A stretch of 64,000 nucleotides of DNA from Coprinopsis marcescibilis. Taxonomy: Eukaryota > Basidiomycota > Agaricomycetes > Agaricales > Psathyrellaceae. The notes beneath the pieces were generated by a model that ran no database searches, was not told the origin of the DNA, and saw nothing but the letters and a program-made list of their open reading frames with translations. The stretch is taken from NCBI GenBank assembly GCA_004369085.1, contig ML210280.1, positions 2,327 to 66,326 of the forward strand, read 5' to 3'. A program made the position numbers and the translations under genes. Shown here one piece after another: positions 35,573 through 47,925 of this stretch. Within the stretch, counting starts at the first letter, position 1, and each line of letters starts with the position of its first letter.

Positions 35573-36228
35573 AACTGTGACATGCATTCAGAGCTATTTC
35601 GATAGGTTTCAAGTGATGTCACGTACTCAATAGACGATGTATCTTTTATCTCAGTGGTTATAGTGGTTAGTGTCTTGTGTCAGGGTCAATGTGTATTATT
35701 CAGATCGTAAATTGGCTCTTGAAGATACTTATGGCAAAGCTTGACCGGCCCTAAATCAGCTTCGGTGTATCCCGGACAGTTAATCTCACGCCCGGACCAT
35801 CTTACGCAAGATGCCAAAGCCACCGTGCCGAAAACATTGAACCGCGACCGCCAGGACGTTGAGTGGGACCAGTACATAGTAAGTCAAGCACAATGCTAAT
35901 GTAAACGATCTCACCAGTGTACTTGTAGCAATTCAATCCTTGTTATTCCATAATCCACACCAAGTCTTCTTGGGTTCCGAACGCATGCTCTAGCCCCCGT
36001 AGAAGTTTCCAAGGTTTCGCCTTCGCAGTTAGACCAAGACATGAACACGCCTAATGTCAAGGGTAACGGCAAAGAACTGCGTCAGCTGAGGGTGACTACG
36101 TTCCCCCATCATTCAAAAGAATTTCGCGAATTTCAGAAGCGAAATTCGAACCAGAGAGTGTGGGATTGCAATTGGCAGGCTGGCCATATAATGGATTTTT
36201 GGGAGACAATTGACACCCGTTTGGCTCT
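35573..36228. other. Intergenic between AA8-CBM1 and GH92 genes
   Basis: 656 bp. No gene or repeat is recognised; it must contain the GH92 promoter. Confidence 0.4.
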
Positions 36229-39200
36229 ATGGTCATGCATTATAGGAGCCTATTGCTTTTGCTATGGTCGTCACTGCTGGCAGCGGGCCAGTCACCCTCG
36301 GAGGCCGCAATCCCCAGGATTACGGACCCAGCGAGTTTCGTGAATCCGTTCATCGGCACTACTAATGTGGGACATGTATTTCCAGGTGCAACGATACCTC
36401 ATGGGATGATCAAGGCGGGAATGGATACAGACTCTCCTGGAAATGTGGGTTAAGTGCTTTCGATCCAGCGTGATTCTCTATACTAATGCACCCAAAGCAT
36501 GCTGGGTATGATAGCAACCCCATATACAATGTCACCGGGTTCTCGCAATTGCACGACAGCGGAACAGGAGGAGTAAGCCATCGGATTCCTTCAAATAACT
36601 TTCAGCCCTGAATGCACACCTTGCAGTCTGTACCACTTTCCAACTTCAAAGTCTGGGCCTACGCAAACTGTACCGCTTTCGAACGGTGCCCTCCATCATT
36701 GGCCAATCGCAAACTGCTTAGGAAGGTGTTATCAGACGGGAGCGCAGACGATTTCGCCTCTCCTGGATACTTCTCTACGAACCTAGTGAGTAAATACCCT
36801 TCTTCGCGTCCATTGGCTCAACCACATCGATCAGACCAATGGCATCCGGGTACAACTGACGGCAACGAGACGTACAGCTCTTCATCGTTACACCTTTCCT
36901 TCAGGAACGACCCAACCACGCATCCTCATCGACCTAACCAACGACGGACAACGAAGTAGCACCGACCCTCAACTGATAATCGACCCTGAAACAGGCCGCG
37001 TTGAAGGGGGTGCTTCGTTCGCCGCTTCGTTCGGTCCAGGTATGTGATGACGTCATCACGATTCCCCAACTACTGACCAAGGGTTCGTTGTACAGGACGA
37101 TACCGAGCATTCGTTTGCGCGACTTTCCGAGGAGACGGGTACTCCCTGGGTAAGCCTACCGAGTATGGGGTCTGGCTGAACAACTTCCCGGTCAAGGGTA
37201 CTACGGATATACGCCAGGTGTACTATGGTGGGCTCGCATCCTTTCTATTCTTTAGCTTTCTGAACGATGTCATCCGTAGGATTTCAACCTGAAATGGGGG
37301 CCATCTTTACTTTCAATCCAGCCCCAAGCGCAGATACGTCTATCTACGTCCGAGTTGGCGTTTCCTTCATCTCGACCTCGCAAGCGTGCCGTACCGCAGA
37401 GCAAGAAATACCAGACTTCGACTTTGATAGGGTTCACAAACAGAGCAGGGATTCGTGGAACGATGTTTTGGGGAGAATTCAAGTGGATACTGCAGATGTG
37501 CCACGGGAAACGGTCGAGCTTCTCTACTCTTCAGTACGTCCGTTCGATGCATATCGGAATCCTTGCTCATTGCTATTCAGGTTTATAGGACCCACATTGC
37601 CCCAGCTGACTGTACGCTACCTCTTCAGACACCGTCGATTAATACATCTGATTGTGGTACTGTGCACAGATACTGGCGAAAATCCCAACTGGAGATCTAG
37701 AGAACCATACTTTGATTCACTCTATTGCAATGTTCGTCCCTTCTCCCGCTTCTCATACTTTCATTGATTCTGGTACACTCGCAGTGGGACACATACAGGA
37801 CGCTATTCCCGCTATTGTCTCTCCATGACCCCGTCACCTTTTCCAAGATCGTACGAGGGATGATCGACATTCAGAAGAACGAAGGTATGGTGTTTCTAGT
37901 ATGGCATTCCTTGCAAATCTCACTCGTCTGTTTCCCATTTAGGCTGGCTACCAGAGTGTCGTGGAGCAACGGTGCAGCACTATATGCAGGGAGGTAGTAG
38001 TGCGTACTTTCCTCACTACACGAAGGGTCTGCTGCTGACCATTGTTGGCAATTCGCCATTAGATGCTGACCCCATTTTGGGCGAATTTTATGTCAAGTTT
38101 CATAAGCACGCCTCGGAGCTTGGCGTTCCTGCGTTAGATTTGTATAATGCGCTCCTTGCGGACGCTGAGAAGCAACCTCCGAATTGGAATTTGCAGGGTA
38201 GACAGGTGGAAGTTTGGAAGGATCTTGGTGGGTCTTCGTCTACTGTTCTTTGGTCGCCCCGTCGCTTACGTTCGAGACGTTTCAGGATATATCGCGCAGG
38301 ACATGTTCTCGCCTGGTGGTGCCAACACGAAGCAGGTTTCTAGGACTCTCGAGGTTCGTTGAATCGTTGTCATGATTGGATATCATAGCTTATTATACTC
38401 TGCTTAGCACGCCTTTAATGACTTTTCAATAGCTCAAGTGGCGAAAATTATAGGGAGGAGAAACGACTTTAGGAAGGTGAATTGTTCAGCTCTTGTTGAT
38501 GTACCACAGTGCTCACGGGATATGTCCAGTACCTTGGCCGTGCAGGAAACTTTGTGAACGTTTGGAACGCTAATGTGTCTGTTCCCGATGAACCGTCGAT
38601 TGTTGGAATGATGCAGGTAAGCATTAGGACTGCATTACACCGTACTCAAACATTGAATTACTGATCTCGTGGACGTTTTTCATAGCCCCGCTTCGCCGAC
38701 GGAACCTGGAACTACACAGACCCGCGCCATTGCAGTATCCACGATCCGCTCAAGGCTACCTGTTTTCTCAATGCTGTTCGAAGGGATGGGTTCTACGAAG
38801 GATCGCCGTTAGTTGTGAGTGCCGTTATCGAGCGATGCTGGTTTGCTGAAATTGATGATCGTACTTTAGTATTCACAGGTACTTTACTCGCACTGAAGAT
38901 AACGGAATAGTAATAACTGATGATTCACTCAGTACGTCCCTCAAGATACGGCGAAACTCATCGAGCTCCAGGGTGGAGTAGACGCGTTTGTGAAAAGGCT
39001 CGATTTTATTTTCGCCAACGTAAGCCTCCCAATCTTGCTATTGTCGATGTTGTCGGCATCCTCTTTTGGTTACACCTTGCTGATTCTATGTTTGTAGGAC
39101 TACTTTGAGTCGACGAACGAACCATCTCAGCAGATGCCATTTATGTATCACTATGCCGACAAACCGGGATTAAGCACCCAGCGGTCGAGGCAGGTTATTG

Positions 39201-39908
39201 CGCAGTACTTCAACACTTCTACGCATGGGCTTCCTGGTAACGATGGTGCGTTGGCCTGCATGTTTCCGAAATCTGCGTTGACGAACCATGATCCCTCCAT
39301 AATGAATATTCGCCAATAATTGGGGTTTTAACGCAATGTTTCTCCTAACCCTAACCCCAATTACCCTCGTTCAATCGCCGCCCTCTATTAATCTATTTCA
39401 TAAATCGCAATCGCTAGACTCTGGTAAGCAATTCACTCCCTTTCAGCCTTCACAGTTTTGGCTTGAACGTTTGTACCTTCAGGTGCGATGGGAAGCTACG
39501 CCGCATTCTACCTGGCGGGACTGTACCCACTCCCCGCCACCCGCCAGTTCCTCCTCAGCTCTCCCTTCTTCAAGCAGATCTCCTTCCACAACCCCGTGTT
39601 CAAAAAGACAGCAACTATCAAGGCCATAGGCTTCGAGGGTAATCCTCCTGATGGAACTGGTGGCAAGGTGTTTGTGGGGGTGAGTGTTGCGAATTCGATG
39701 GTTGGGACTTTGTTGCTGACTGATGGGTTGTTTATTGTAGAGCGTGACGATAGATGGAAAGCCGTGGCATTCGAACTGCTATATCGACTGGGATGTGTTT
39801 GAGCAGGGCTCGACTGTGGACCTTCACCTTACTGATGATATTTCGGTCAGTTGTGGGACTGGAGAGGATGCATTGCCGCCTTCGATATCGACTGGGGGGT
39901 ATGATTGA
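36229..39908 (+). CDS. GH92 family alpha-mannosidase, secreted
   Basis: A multi-exon gene from ATG 36229 to TGA 39906-39908, with signal peptide MVMHYRSLLLLLWSSLLAAG. Readable family blocks in order: FVNPFIGTTNVGHVFPGATI, PHGMIKAGMDTDSPGN, FSQLHDSGTGG, RTHIAPADYTGENPNW, NWDTYRTLFPLLSLHDP, IVRGMIDIQKNEGWLPE, QGGSNADPILGEFYVKF, NWNLQGRQVEVWKDLG, EHAFNDFSIAQVAKIIG, YLGRAGNFVNVW, FVKRLDFIFANDYFESTNEP, then GNDDSGAMGSYAAFYLAGLY. These match GH92, calcium-dependent exo-mannosidases acting mainly on alpha-1,2 and related linkages. The acidic GNDDSGAMG catalytic-region motif is assembled across a 6 nt exon (39418-39423). A second ATG at 36235 is also possible. All joins checked keep the frame, so an intact secreted enzyme of about 800 residues is expected, for glycoprotein or fungal-wall mannan turnover. 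Confidence 0.9.
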
Positions 39909-40222
39909 CTGGCATTAGTGCACTCTGAAGGGATGAAAATGCGATAGTACCACGATATTTTACTGTGGTAGTATGGTTTTTGTTTTTACAATGTCACTAT
40001 TCCCTCGGGCTCATGATATCCGATGTCGTCACCTTTGACGCTAGGTAAAGCGATTGAGTGACTGAGCACGGAAATGCTGTTGACCGATTATATTTGGGAG
40101 ATATTTACGTTTTCAGACGCGAAAGAGTTGACTGTAACGCCTGACCATTTCATGAAGACGGAAAGAAATTTTGATGACATTCGCCAATCAATGTAATATA
40201 CACAGGTACATTTGTATCGAAT
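39909..40222. other. Intergenic between convergent genes
   Basis: 314 bp between the GH92 and nitrite reductase stop codons. Nothing recognised. Confidence 0.4.
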
Positions 40223-43200
40223 TCACCACGAAAGTTTACTGTCCCCACAAGCAGACGACGCACAGTCGGAAGTACCATTAAGCTCGCCAACAATCTCGCC
40301 TCTGGGACCCAGAATCCCAATCTGAGTCGCAGCGTTGAGACCGAGAGCCTCGGATTCGGCCTGACGAACGAGCCACTTTTCGGTAGAGATGATAGAATCC
40401 AGGTCTTCCTTCGGTGGAAGGAGAACCTGGATGTTATCGGTGTCGGCGGGATCTTCGCGAGTTTCAAAGGCCATGATTTGGTAGTCGGAATCGTTCAGGC
40501 ACTCTCCGTCTGTGAGGGTGAAGTTGCGCTTGTGCAGGGGGCATGAGACGTACTGGAGAGGGTGTAAGCGACGTAGTCATAGGTGGTCAGGAACACAGAC
40601 ATACTGGTTTTCCGTTCGAGGAGTCGCCGATGATTCCATGCTCGAGGACGAAGGCACGCTTGTGAGGACACCTGGAACAGGGCATTAGGAGATGCGAATT
40701 AATATTAGACTGGACCGCCTACATCTGCTGAGTGGCGTAAAAGCCTCGACGAGGAACATGGAAGATAGCGAGCTGGCTGTCTCCATACTTGACTGCAGCA
40801 CTTGAAGTGCCCTCGTCGTTGATCAGCATATCAGACTTTCGGGCGACGGAGATCCAGGACCATTCCGACTTTGGCGTTGAGAGCTGGTCGATTGAGAGCT
40901 TCACGGGCGGGTAATCCTTGGCCCAGTCGGCTGGTCGGGTCTGACCCCGATCTTGAATCAACTCACTCTGAGCCCGACGCTCATCTGTGTTCACGAACTG
41001 CTTGAACAGCTTTCTCTTGGAAGGGTCTATGAGACACGGTTAGATCTCTGCCGAGTCGGCTTGGGATACGGGTAATTGCACCTTTAACGACTGCAGCCCA
41101 TTCGTCTTCGTAAGTATTTACGAGGTTATCCATCATTGCATCCAGATCTTTGCAGAGTCCGAGCTCATCGTCAATGATGACCTTTCGAAGTTTCTACAGA
41201 GAATATCTGAGAACGAGGTCATTAAAAACGGTTAAGAAGCGCTTACCTCAATCCCCCCCTCCATGTTTTCAATCCATCGTGCGGTACGTTGGAGTTTATC
41301 CGCAGTCATAATGTAATATGCCAGGAAACGATCAATGATTCGGACCACTTTGGAAGGCGGAACATCCTTTGCGAACAAATCTGCATGTCGCTAAGGATAG
41401 GATAATAAGCAAAATATTTAATGATAAAAACTTTTCAAGGACTCACCGGGTTAGCGCCGCCGTTTCCGCCGAGAAAGACTACAGGGAATGTGAGAATTAC
41501 ATACTGGTGGAGATCATTGGAAAGCGTACTGTTCCATCCTTTGTCGGTAGCAATGAGACCGAAGTCTTTGCCTTGAGCTTCGGCGCATTCCCGAACGCAC
41601 CCGGAGACACCACCCTTAAATTTGTGAGGGCTTCGCACCCCACGGTAACGATTCTCGAGCTGAACCGCAAGCCCAACAGAGTCCCCAACTCCATATCGAC
41701 ACCCTAGTGGAGCTTGAGTAAGAATAAAGAGAAACCAGAACACCTGCTTACATGTAGACCCGACGCAAGACTTGACAGTTCGAAGACTCTTCCCATAAGC
41801 ATGCCCACTTTCAAAGCCGGCCGCGTTCAGCGCTTCCCATATGTCCGGAAGGTCCTCCTTCTTCGCTCCGAACATATCGATACGCTGACCACCCGTGATC
41901 TTGCAACAGCAAAATTAGCGCACTCCGCTATATAGGTTGGAGAGCGGCGAACCTTGGTGTAGAGATCATATTTCTTCGCGATTGATCCAATAGCAATAAG
42001 ACCATCGGGCGAAACTTCTCCCGCGGTCATTCGAGGAACAACGCTGAAGGTCCCATTCCGCTGAATGTTCGCTAGGAACCTGTCGTTCGTGTCCTGGTTT
42101 TGGTGATGAGACGGCTTCATCACATGTTCATTGTACCTTTTATTTGTGATTAGCTCCAAGAACTTTCGTAAGCGGAAGCAGTGGTGAACGTACAAACTCG
42201 AAAGGATGCTTCCAATAGTTGGCTTACAGATTTCGCACCCCAAAGCATCTTTGTCGATGCCGACGGCCTCCATAATCTCGGAGAACATGCGGAGCTGTTT
42301 GACTTTGACAACTTGGAAAAGGTCCGATCGACTCATGGCAAAGTGAGGACAGAGGTTGTTGTTGAGCACGCGCCCCGCCTTCTTCATCTCCGAGTTGAAG
42401 ATGCTGGTCACCTAAAAATAGATTGTCTAAATATATCGTTCAAAGTCTAAAGTCAGAAGCTTACCAAGGGCATACAGCCGCCGCATCCTGTGCCGACTTT
42501 GGTCTTGGATTTCAGATCAGGGATCGTCAAGCAGTCCCCGGACTTCACGCATCTGCCAATGTCGGCTTTCAGGACGTTCTGGAAGGTAATAACAGAGTTA
42601 GCATGCAAAATAATCCAGAAAAAAAGCGTCTACCCACATGACAGCTGCAGACTTGTGCGTCGTCATCTAAGTCCCCTCCATCATCTTCCCCCCTCTTCTC
42701 GCCAATGATAAATTGGGAAGGAAGAACTTCGAGAGCTTTCTACATGCGAGTGTCAGTAATCATGTGTTGCGTACGTAGGCGATGGCGAAAAATCACCTTC
42801 TTCTTGACAATGGCGACAAGTTTAACAAAGTCGCTGACGTCGCCCACCATCATGCCGCCGAGAAGGTATTTTCCGTCTTCGGTGAAAATATACTTCTTGT
42901 AGGTCGCGGTGAAAGGGTCCTTGTAGACAAGACTGTTGATTGGCTCGTCCTGACCCCGAATTCTCCCGTGACGCTTTGGTGGAGATGGTTTAGGGATCGT
43001 TGTCTCCAATTGAGCTGGAGTTGCCGGTGGCTTGTCGTCCTCGTCAATGGATATCTCGATGGGACCTTTCGAAGCCTTGGGGCTGTTACCATTGGTAGCC
43101 AATGTGGATACGTCCTGAGTGCGACCCTTCGGCAAACGTTTGTCCGCGAAGAAGTCTCCGAAGGATGCAACGTCGATGCCCATCAATCTATTACTGGCGT

Positions 43201-44970
43201 CAGTGGACGTGACTTCCGCGATAAAAATACCACTTACTTGAGTTTGGTGCTGAGATCCGGAGCGTTCATGAAGCGAGGGGCGTGTGCGTTGGTCTGTGTC
43301 AGGTTGAACGTAAGAATATCGGCCATCTCGACTAAAATATTGATCAGAATAAGGGTCGAATCGATGAGTACTGACACCTACTCCCAGGTCCAATTAGCCC
43401 ATATGTGTTTTCCTTCCAGCTGGCGCACTCCCCGATGGCGTATACATCATCAGCTGACGTCTTGAGATCATCGCTGACAATAATACCAGATCGGCGACTG
43501 CATTTAATCCCGCTGGCTTTCGCCACGTCGTCGCGCGGACGAATACCAATGGCGTAGATGACGAGGTCGAACTCGTGAACCGTGCCATCTGGGAGCTCAA
43601 ACCCATAGAAAACTTCGTCTTCTGATCCGTCATTCACGCGCCGGGTCAGTTGGCGAGTTGGCGAGCAATGCGTGAGGACTTGGACACCCATGGATTCGAT
43701 CTTGTGAAGCACCATCTCCCCGGCCTCTCCGTCGAGTTGGCGAGACAAAGGATAGCCGGAACGGTTGATGATGCTGACATGCGAGATTCTAGAAGGCGGG
43801 GTAAGATCGCAGCCAATGAAGACCTGGCGAAGACTTACGATTCCAAGTCGTATACAGCCTTTGCCGCCTCCAAGCCGAGCAGACCTCCACCGACTACTAC
43901 GGCTCGTTTGACCTCTGGTTTCTCCGCGTACGCAATGATCCCATCCAGATCTGCGATGTTCCTGTATACAAAGACACCCTTGGTCTTCTCAGCGTCGTCC
44001 GCAGTGATGTACGGTGGGAGGTCGGCACGGGAGCCAGTTGCAATGACGCATTTGTGGTATTTAAAGGACCGGTTCTTGTCGGTGTGAACAAGGTGGTCCT
44101 CAGGCGAAATGGAAAGTACAGTTTCTTGAAGATGGTAGCTGAGCCGATGTGGTTGTTGCTCCGCGTACCACGAGGGTGGGTTTAGGTACAGGTTCTCGAC
44201 CTAAACTCCGGGTTAGATCTACGGCGGGGACGGGAATAATTGAAGTCACGCACATTTCGATGCTCGAAATACTCCGTCAATCTGAGATTATATGCTGAGA
44301 AGTTAGGGGTGTAATATTATTAGCAAAATATCAACTCACCCCACGCGGTTATAGGCGAAATGGCGCTCCTCTCCGCATGTAACAATGAAGTACTGACTCG
44401 CATCGTCCATGTTGAGAAGTTTCTCGATGAAGGCTATTTTCATTCGTCAAGGAAAGCCCATTGGCCATAAGAAGGTTGCACACCGATCCCAACCATTCCA
44501 AGTCCAACTAAAGATATATGTCAGAAGGTAAGCGTACTTCGGGAAGCCGCAAGGACGAACCGACAAAAATGATCTTCTTCCCTGCTGGTGCATCGTCAAC
44601 TATGACGCCTAGGGGCCATGAGATTAGGAATACACTCCGGGGGCATAAAAGACTGACCTGGAGTGGTGTTGCCTTCGACTGCGTGTCCGTTGGCGCCTTG
44701 GTAGGATTGAGCTTGGTACGAACATGGAGTGCAAGGACCGTACCGTTCGAAGCAATAGGCTTTTTGAGGACACTTGCGTCGACGGGGGTTTGATGACCTA
44801 AACGTTTGTTAAACCTCTTAGCCACAAAACGCATTTCATTGAAACGCACCGTTTATATCGTCGCTGGTTGTGGGGGCGTCGCCCACTTCGCTAATGTCGA
44901 CTGAATCTAAACAGTGCTCGTTGAGGGTCATTAACGTCCAGAGTACAGCAAACTCACTTTCGAACGTCAT
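40223..44970 (-). CDS. nir1: Assimilatory nitrite reductase [NAD(P)H]
   Basis: Minus-strand gene, ATG 44970 to TGA 40223-40225, also called niiA in ascomycetes. It reduces nitrite to ammonium in the cytosol. Domains in order: N-terminal FAD/NAD(P)H pyridine-nucleotide oxidoreductase region (KKIIFV-VGLGMVGIAFIEK, LTEYFEHRNV, later VVVGGGLLGLEAAKA-type segment and the YAIGECASW FAD motif); a [2Fe-2S] BFD-like Cys cluster (GCGGCMPLVT, then ALGCEICKP); the siroheme/4Fe-4S region (CVGSTWCRYGVGDSVG, FKGGVSGCVRECAEAQ); and a C-terminal Rieske domain (CPHKRAF and CPLHKRNF, a CxH...CxxH pair). The end matches full-length fungal enzymes. The start exon has only four codons plus one base before an intron. 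The exact join near TPLQV is ambiguous (two acceptors). Divergent from the nitrate transporter across a GATA-rich promoter; part of the nitrate cluster. Confidence 0.92.
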
Positions 44971-45322
44971 TGAAAGCAGGTGAAGAGTAGGTATGGAAGG
45001 ATTTCAGACAATGAAAGCAAGGGTATGAGGACTTGGGATGATTTAGGTGTTGGATCCCAAGATGGCGCAGAATTACATCGCACGCTTAATCTGGACTTCT
45101 CCATCCAGGCCCAGAGAATCGAAGCGATTTCGATCCTTCTGGTCCCGTACATTTCGAAGATAAGCACAGCCCATAGAACCGAACTAAAATTCGGTGCGGT
45201 GGAGCGTGAAGAGGGAAGAGAGATTACATTGTCAGTCACGGTGCGCACAAGTGGCGGGAACGCTGCGGCTATTCCCGAAACAGGTGGGAAAACACGTTGT
45301 TTATGTCATTACGGAATCAGCG
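44971..45322. other. Divergent promoter, nitrite-reductase-proximal part
   Basis: No gene. Continuous with the GATA-site cluster that follows. Confidence 0.4.
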
Positions 45323-45705
45323 GATAATTACGAACCAAAAATAGCTTCTTCCCGTCGCCACAATGGGGTAGAGATAAGTATGCTTTGAATCCTCGAGAAT
45401 CTCATTGGATGGGATGTTATCTGATAACGCTTCTGCGGGCTTAGAAACGGTTTGATTATCTATTGTTGCTCCTACTTTAGCGCCAGAGTTGCGGTAGCCA
45501 ATGAGGTCTTGTTCAACTGTCAACTTTACCCCAGTAGACGCGCAAAAAGAAGTTCGTTCACACAGTCTTATCTCTCTGACTCGGACGACAAGTCCGACAT
45601 GAGACTTATCGTGCTTACATTGATGGCTTTACGTGGATACCAGAGTTTACAGCTTGTCCCTGATTGTTGGGTTTAAATTCCCTTATCTTTGATGCACACG
45701 ATAAC
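45323..45705. promoter_or_regulatory. GATA-factor site cluster in the nir1/nrt2 divergent promoter
   Basis: Core GATA motifs are seen at 45323-45327 (GATAA), 45373-45378 (GATAAG), a back-to-back pair TTATCTGATAA at 45417-45427, 45456-45461 (TTATCT), 45568-45573 (TTATCT), 45683-45688 (TTATCT) and 45700-45705 (GATAAC). AreA/NIT2-type GATA factors activate nitrate genes when preferred nitrogen is absent, and paired sites are favoured binding targets in known fungal systems. I saw no clear NirA/NIT4-type site. The whole intergenic region spans 44971-45960. Confidence 0.6.
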
Positions 45706-45960
45706 ACACCGCAAAACACACCGAACTGGCGGATACTTTGTGGACTTTGGCGATGCACCGACATGTCACCAAAATAGCTCCAACTCGCTAGCCTACTGAC
45801 TTCCATGTTTTGCGCCTCACGAGCCACAATTCTATCTTGCATAAGTCTTGGCCCGATTCGGAAATTGGAATGACTTGGGAGGGTGTGCTCGCTTATAAGG
45901 GTCTGCGAAACTCAGAGGTGACCTTAGAGCGTCGCATCCCCGCTACTGTCCCATCTCACC

Positions 45961-47925
45961 ATGTCGACGTCCAACGCTCCCCCAGCATTCAAATGGTCTC
46001 ACCTCTGGCAACCAGCGATTGTTAACCCAGTCAATCTGAAGAGCTACACGATCCCCTTCTTCAATCTTCGCGATCCCTATGCCCAATCTTTCCATCTGAG
46101 TTGGCGTAGGTATCATCTCTCAGAAACTATACGAGCTTTCATTGACGCGCAATTTGTCCGCTTTAGTTGGTTTCTTCGTCGCTTTCCTATCGTGGTTCGC
46201 GTTTCCGCCATTGATCCCCGAGGCCATCAAGTCCGACCTGAAACTCACCAACGCTCAGGTGGCCAACTCCAATGTCATTGCGTTGACCGCCACTTTGGGT
46301 GTTCGTGTGGTCGTCGGGCCTCTGGTGGATCGCTATGGACCTCGCAAGGTGATGGCCTGGCTCTTGATCCTCGGCGCCATCCCTTCAGGTCTCGCTGGCA
46401 CCGCTCGTAGCGCCGAGTCGCTTTACGTTCTGCGATTCTTCATTGGTATCCTCGGCGGAACCTTCGTCCCATGTCAAGCGTGGACGTCGGCATTCTTTGA
46501 CAAGAACTGCGTCGGAACTGCGAATGCCATTGTTGGAGGTTGGGGTAAGTGCTTCGACCAACTTGAATTTGTATAGAACTGACTTCTATTCTGCAGGTAA
46601 CATGGGGTAAGAAACTTGTGTCTATCGGCTGCATCGTACCCGTACTTACGCTACTCACTCCGGTTCAGTGGTGGAGCAACATTTGCCATTATGACCTCGC
46701 TTTACACGGCTTTACGAAACGCGGGGCTCACCGAGCACATTGCTTGGAGGGTGTCCTTTGCAGCTGTTCCGTAAGCCCCTTCTTATTCTCATCAGTTCAA
46801 GGTTCGCTAACACCGTTTTACAGAGCTCCAGTCCTGCTGGCCGTTGCCGCACTGACCCTGATGTTCGGACAGGATCACCCTGCCGGCAAATGGTCGGAGC
46901 GGTACAGCGTACCCGCCACCGGCATTATCGTTGAGGACCCTGAGATCGAGCAGGAGCCTATCGAAGGGAAGGAATCACTTGACGAAAAGAAGGATATCGA
47001 GGCTAGCAAGAAGTCTCAAGTTGGGGTAACTATCGCAGAGGTCGACGACGAGGATGACCAGCAGAAAGTCGTTATCAAATCCACGGTCGACATTGCCGTC
47101 AACCAACCCTTGACCGTTAAAAGCGCCTGGAAGATCATTGCCAACCACCTTACTTGGCTTCCCGCTCTCGCATACTTGACTACCTTCGGGTTCGAGCTCG
47201 CTCTCGATGCCTTCATGGCCGACGTTCTTTACAAGATTTACAACGGCAAGATCGATGGGTTCAACCAGGAGGTCTCCGGGTACTATACCTCAATTTTGTA
47301 AGCGATCATTCTCTCGTTATCTCGCGAACCCCGCAATTGACTAAAAGTGTCTTTAATTAAAATAGCGGTTTCCTCAATCTCGTCACTCGCCCCTTTGGCG
47401 GGTATGTCGGTGACGTGGTGTACCGGAAATACGGGACGAAGGGGAAGAAGTGGTGGACTCTGGTCTGCGGTCTTCTGATGGCGGGTAGCTGTATTGGTGG
47501 AGGCTTCTATCTCACGAGCCACCGAGAGGCTTCGAGTCTTCCTAGCCGTAAGTGCCGCTTTGTCTCATACCCTGGCATGACCATCTGATCCACATTCTCT
47601 TCCTCAGTCTCTATTGTAATGGCAGTCTTCTCTGTCGCGGCAATATTTTCGGAACTCGGCAACGGCGCTAATTTCGCACTCGTACCCCACTGCAACGCTT
47701 ACAACAACGTATGTCCCTTTTTTTAGGCCGACCCCACATCGCGATTCTGACTTTTCCTAGGGTGTGATGTCTGGCATTGTGGGTTCATTCGGAAACCTCG
47801 GAGGTATCATCTTCGCGATGATCTTTAGATTCCAACCACAACTCGGAAACGGGTTCTGGATTATGGGTATCATATGCCTGGTCTTGAATCTCGTCCTCAT
47901 CCCCATCCCAGTTCCCAAGTTCTAG
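45961..47925 (+). CDS. nrt2: High-affinity nitrate transporter (MFS, NNP family)
   Basis: Plus-strand gene, ATG 45961 to TAG 47923-47925; homologue of crnA/nrtA. It imports nitrate with protons across the plasma membrane. The N-terminus (FKWSHLWQPAIVNPVNLKSY) and TM1 (LGFFVAFLSWFAFPPLIPEA) match fungal NRT2. The MFS loop motif is VVGPLVDRYGPRKVMAW. The two nitrate signatures are present: AIVGGWGNMGGGATF and SGIVGSFGNLGGIIF. Between TM6 and TM7 lies a long hydrophilic loop (about GQDHPAGKW to NQPLTVKSAW), as in fungal members where it is a phosphorylation target. The first nitrate signature is built across a 10 nt exon, 46597-46606, flanked by introns 46545-46596 and 46607-46668. Six to seven introns, all GT-AG. 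Divergent from nir1, same strand as nar1. Confidence 0.93.

Noticed and set aside
39344..39358. Chromosome end
   Set aside because: Only two telomere-like units, inside an intron with genes continuing on both sides.
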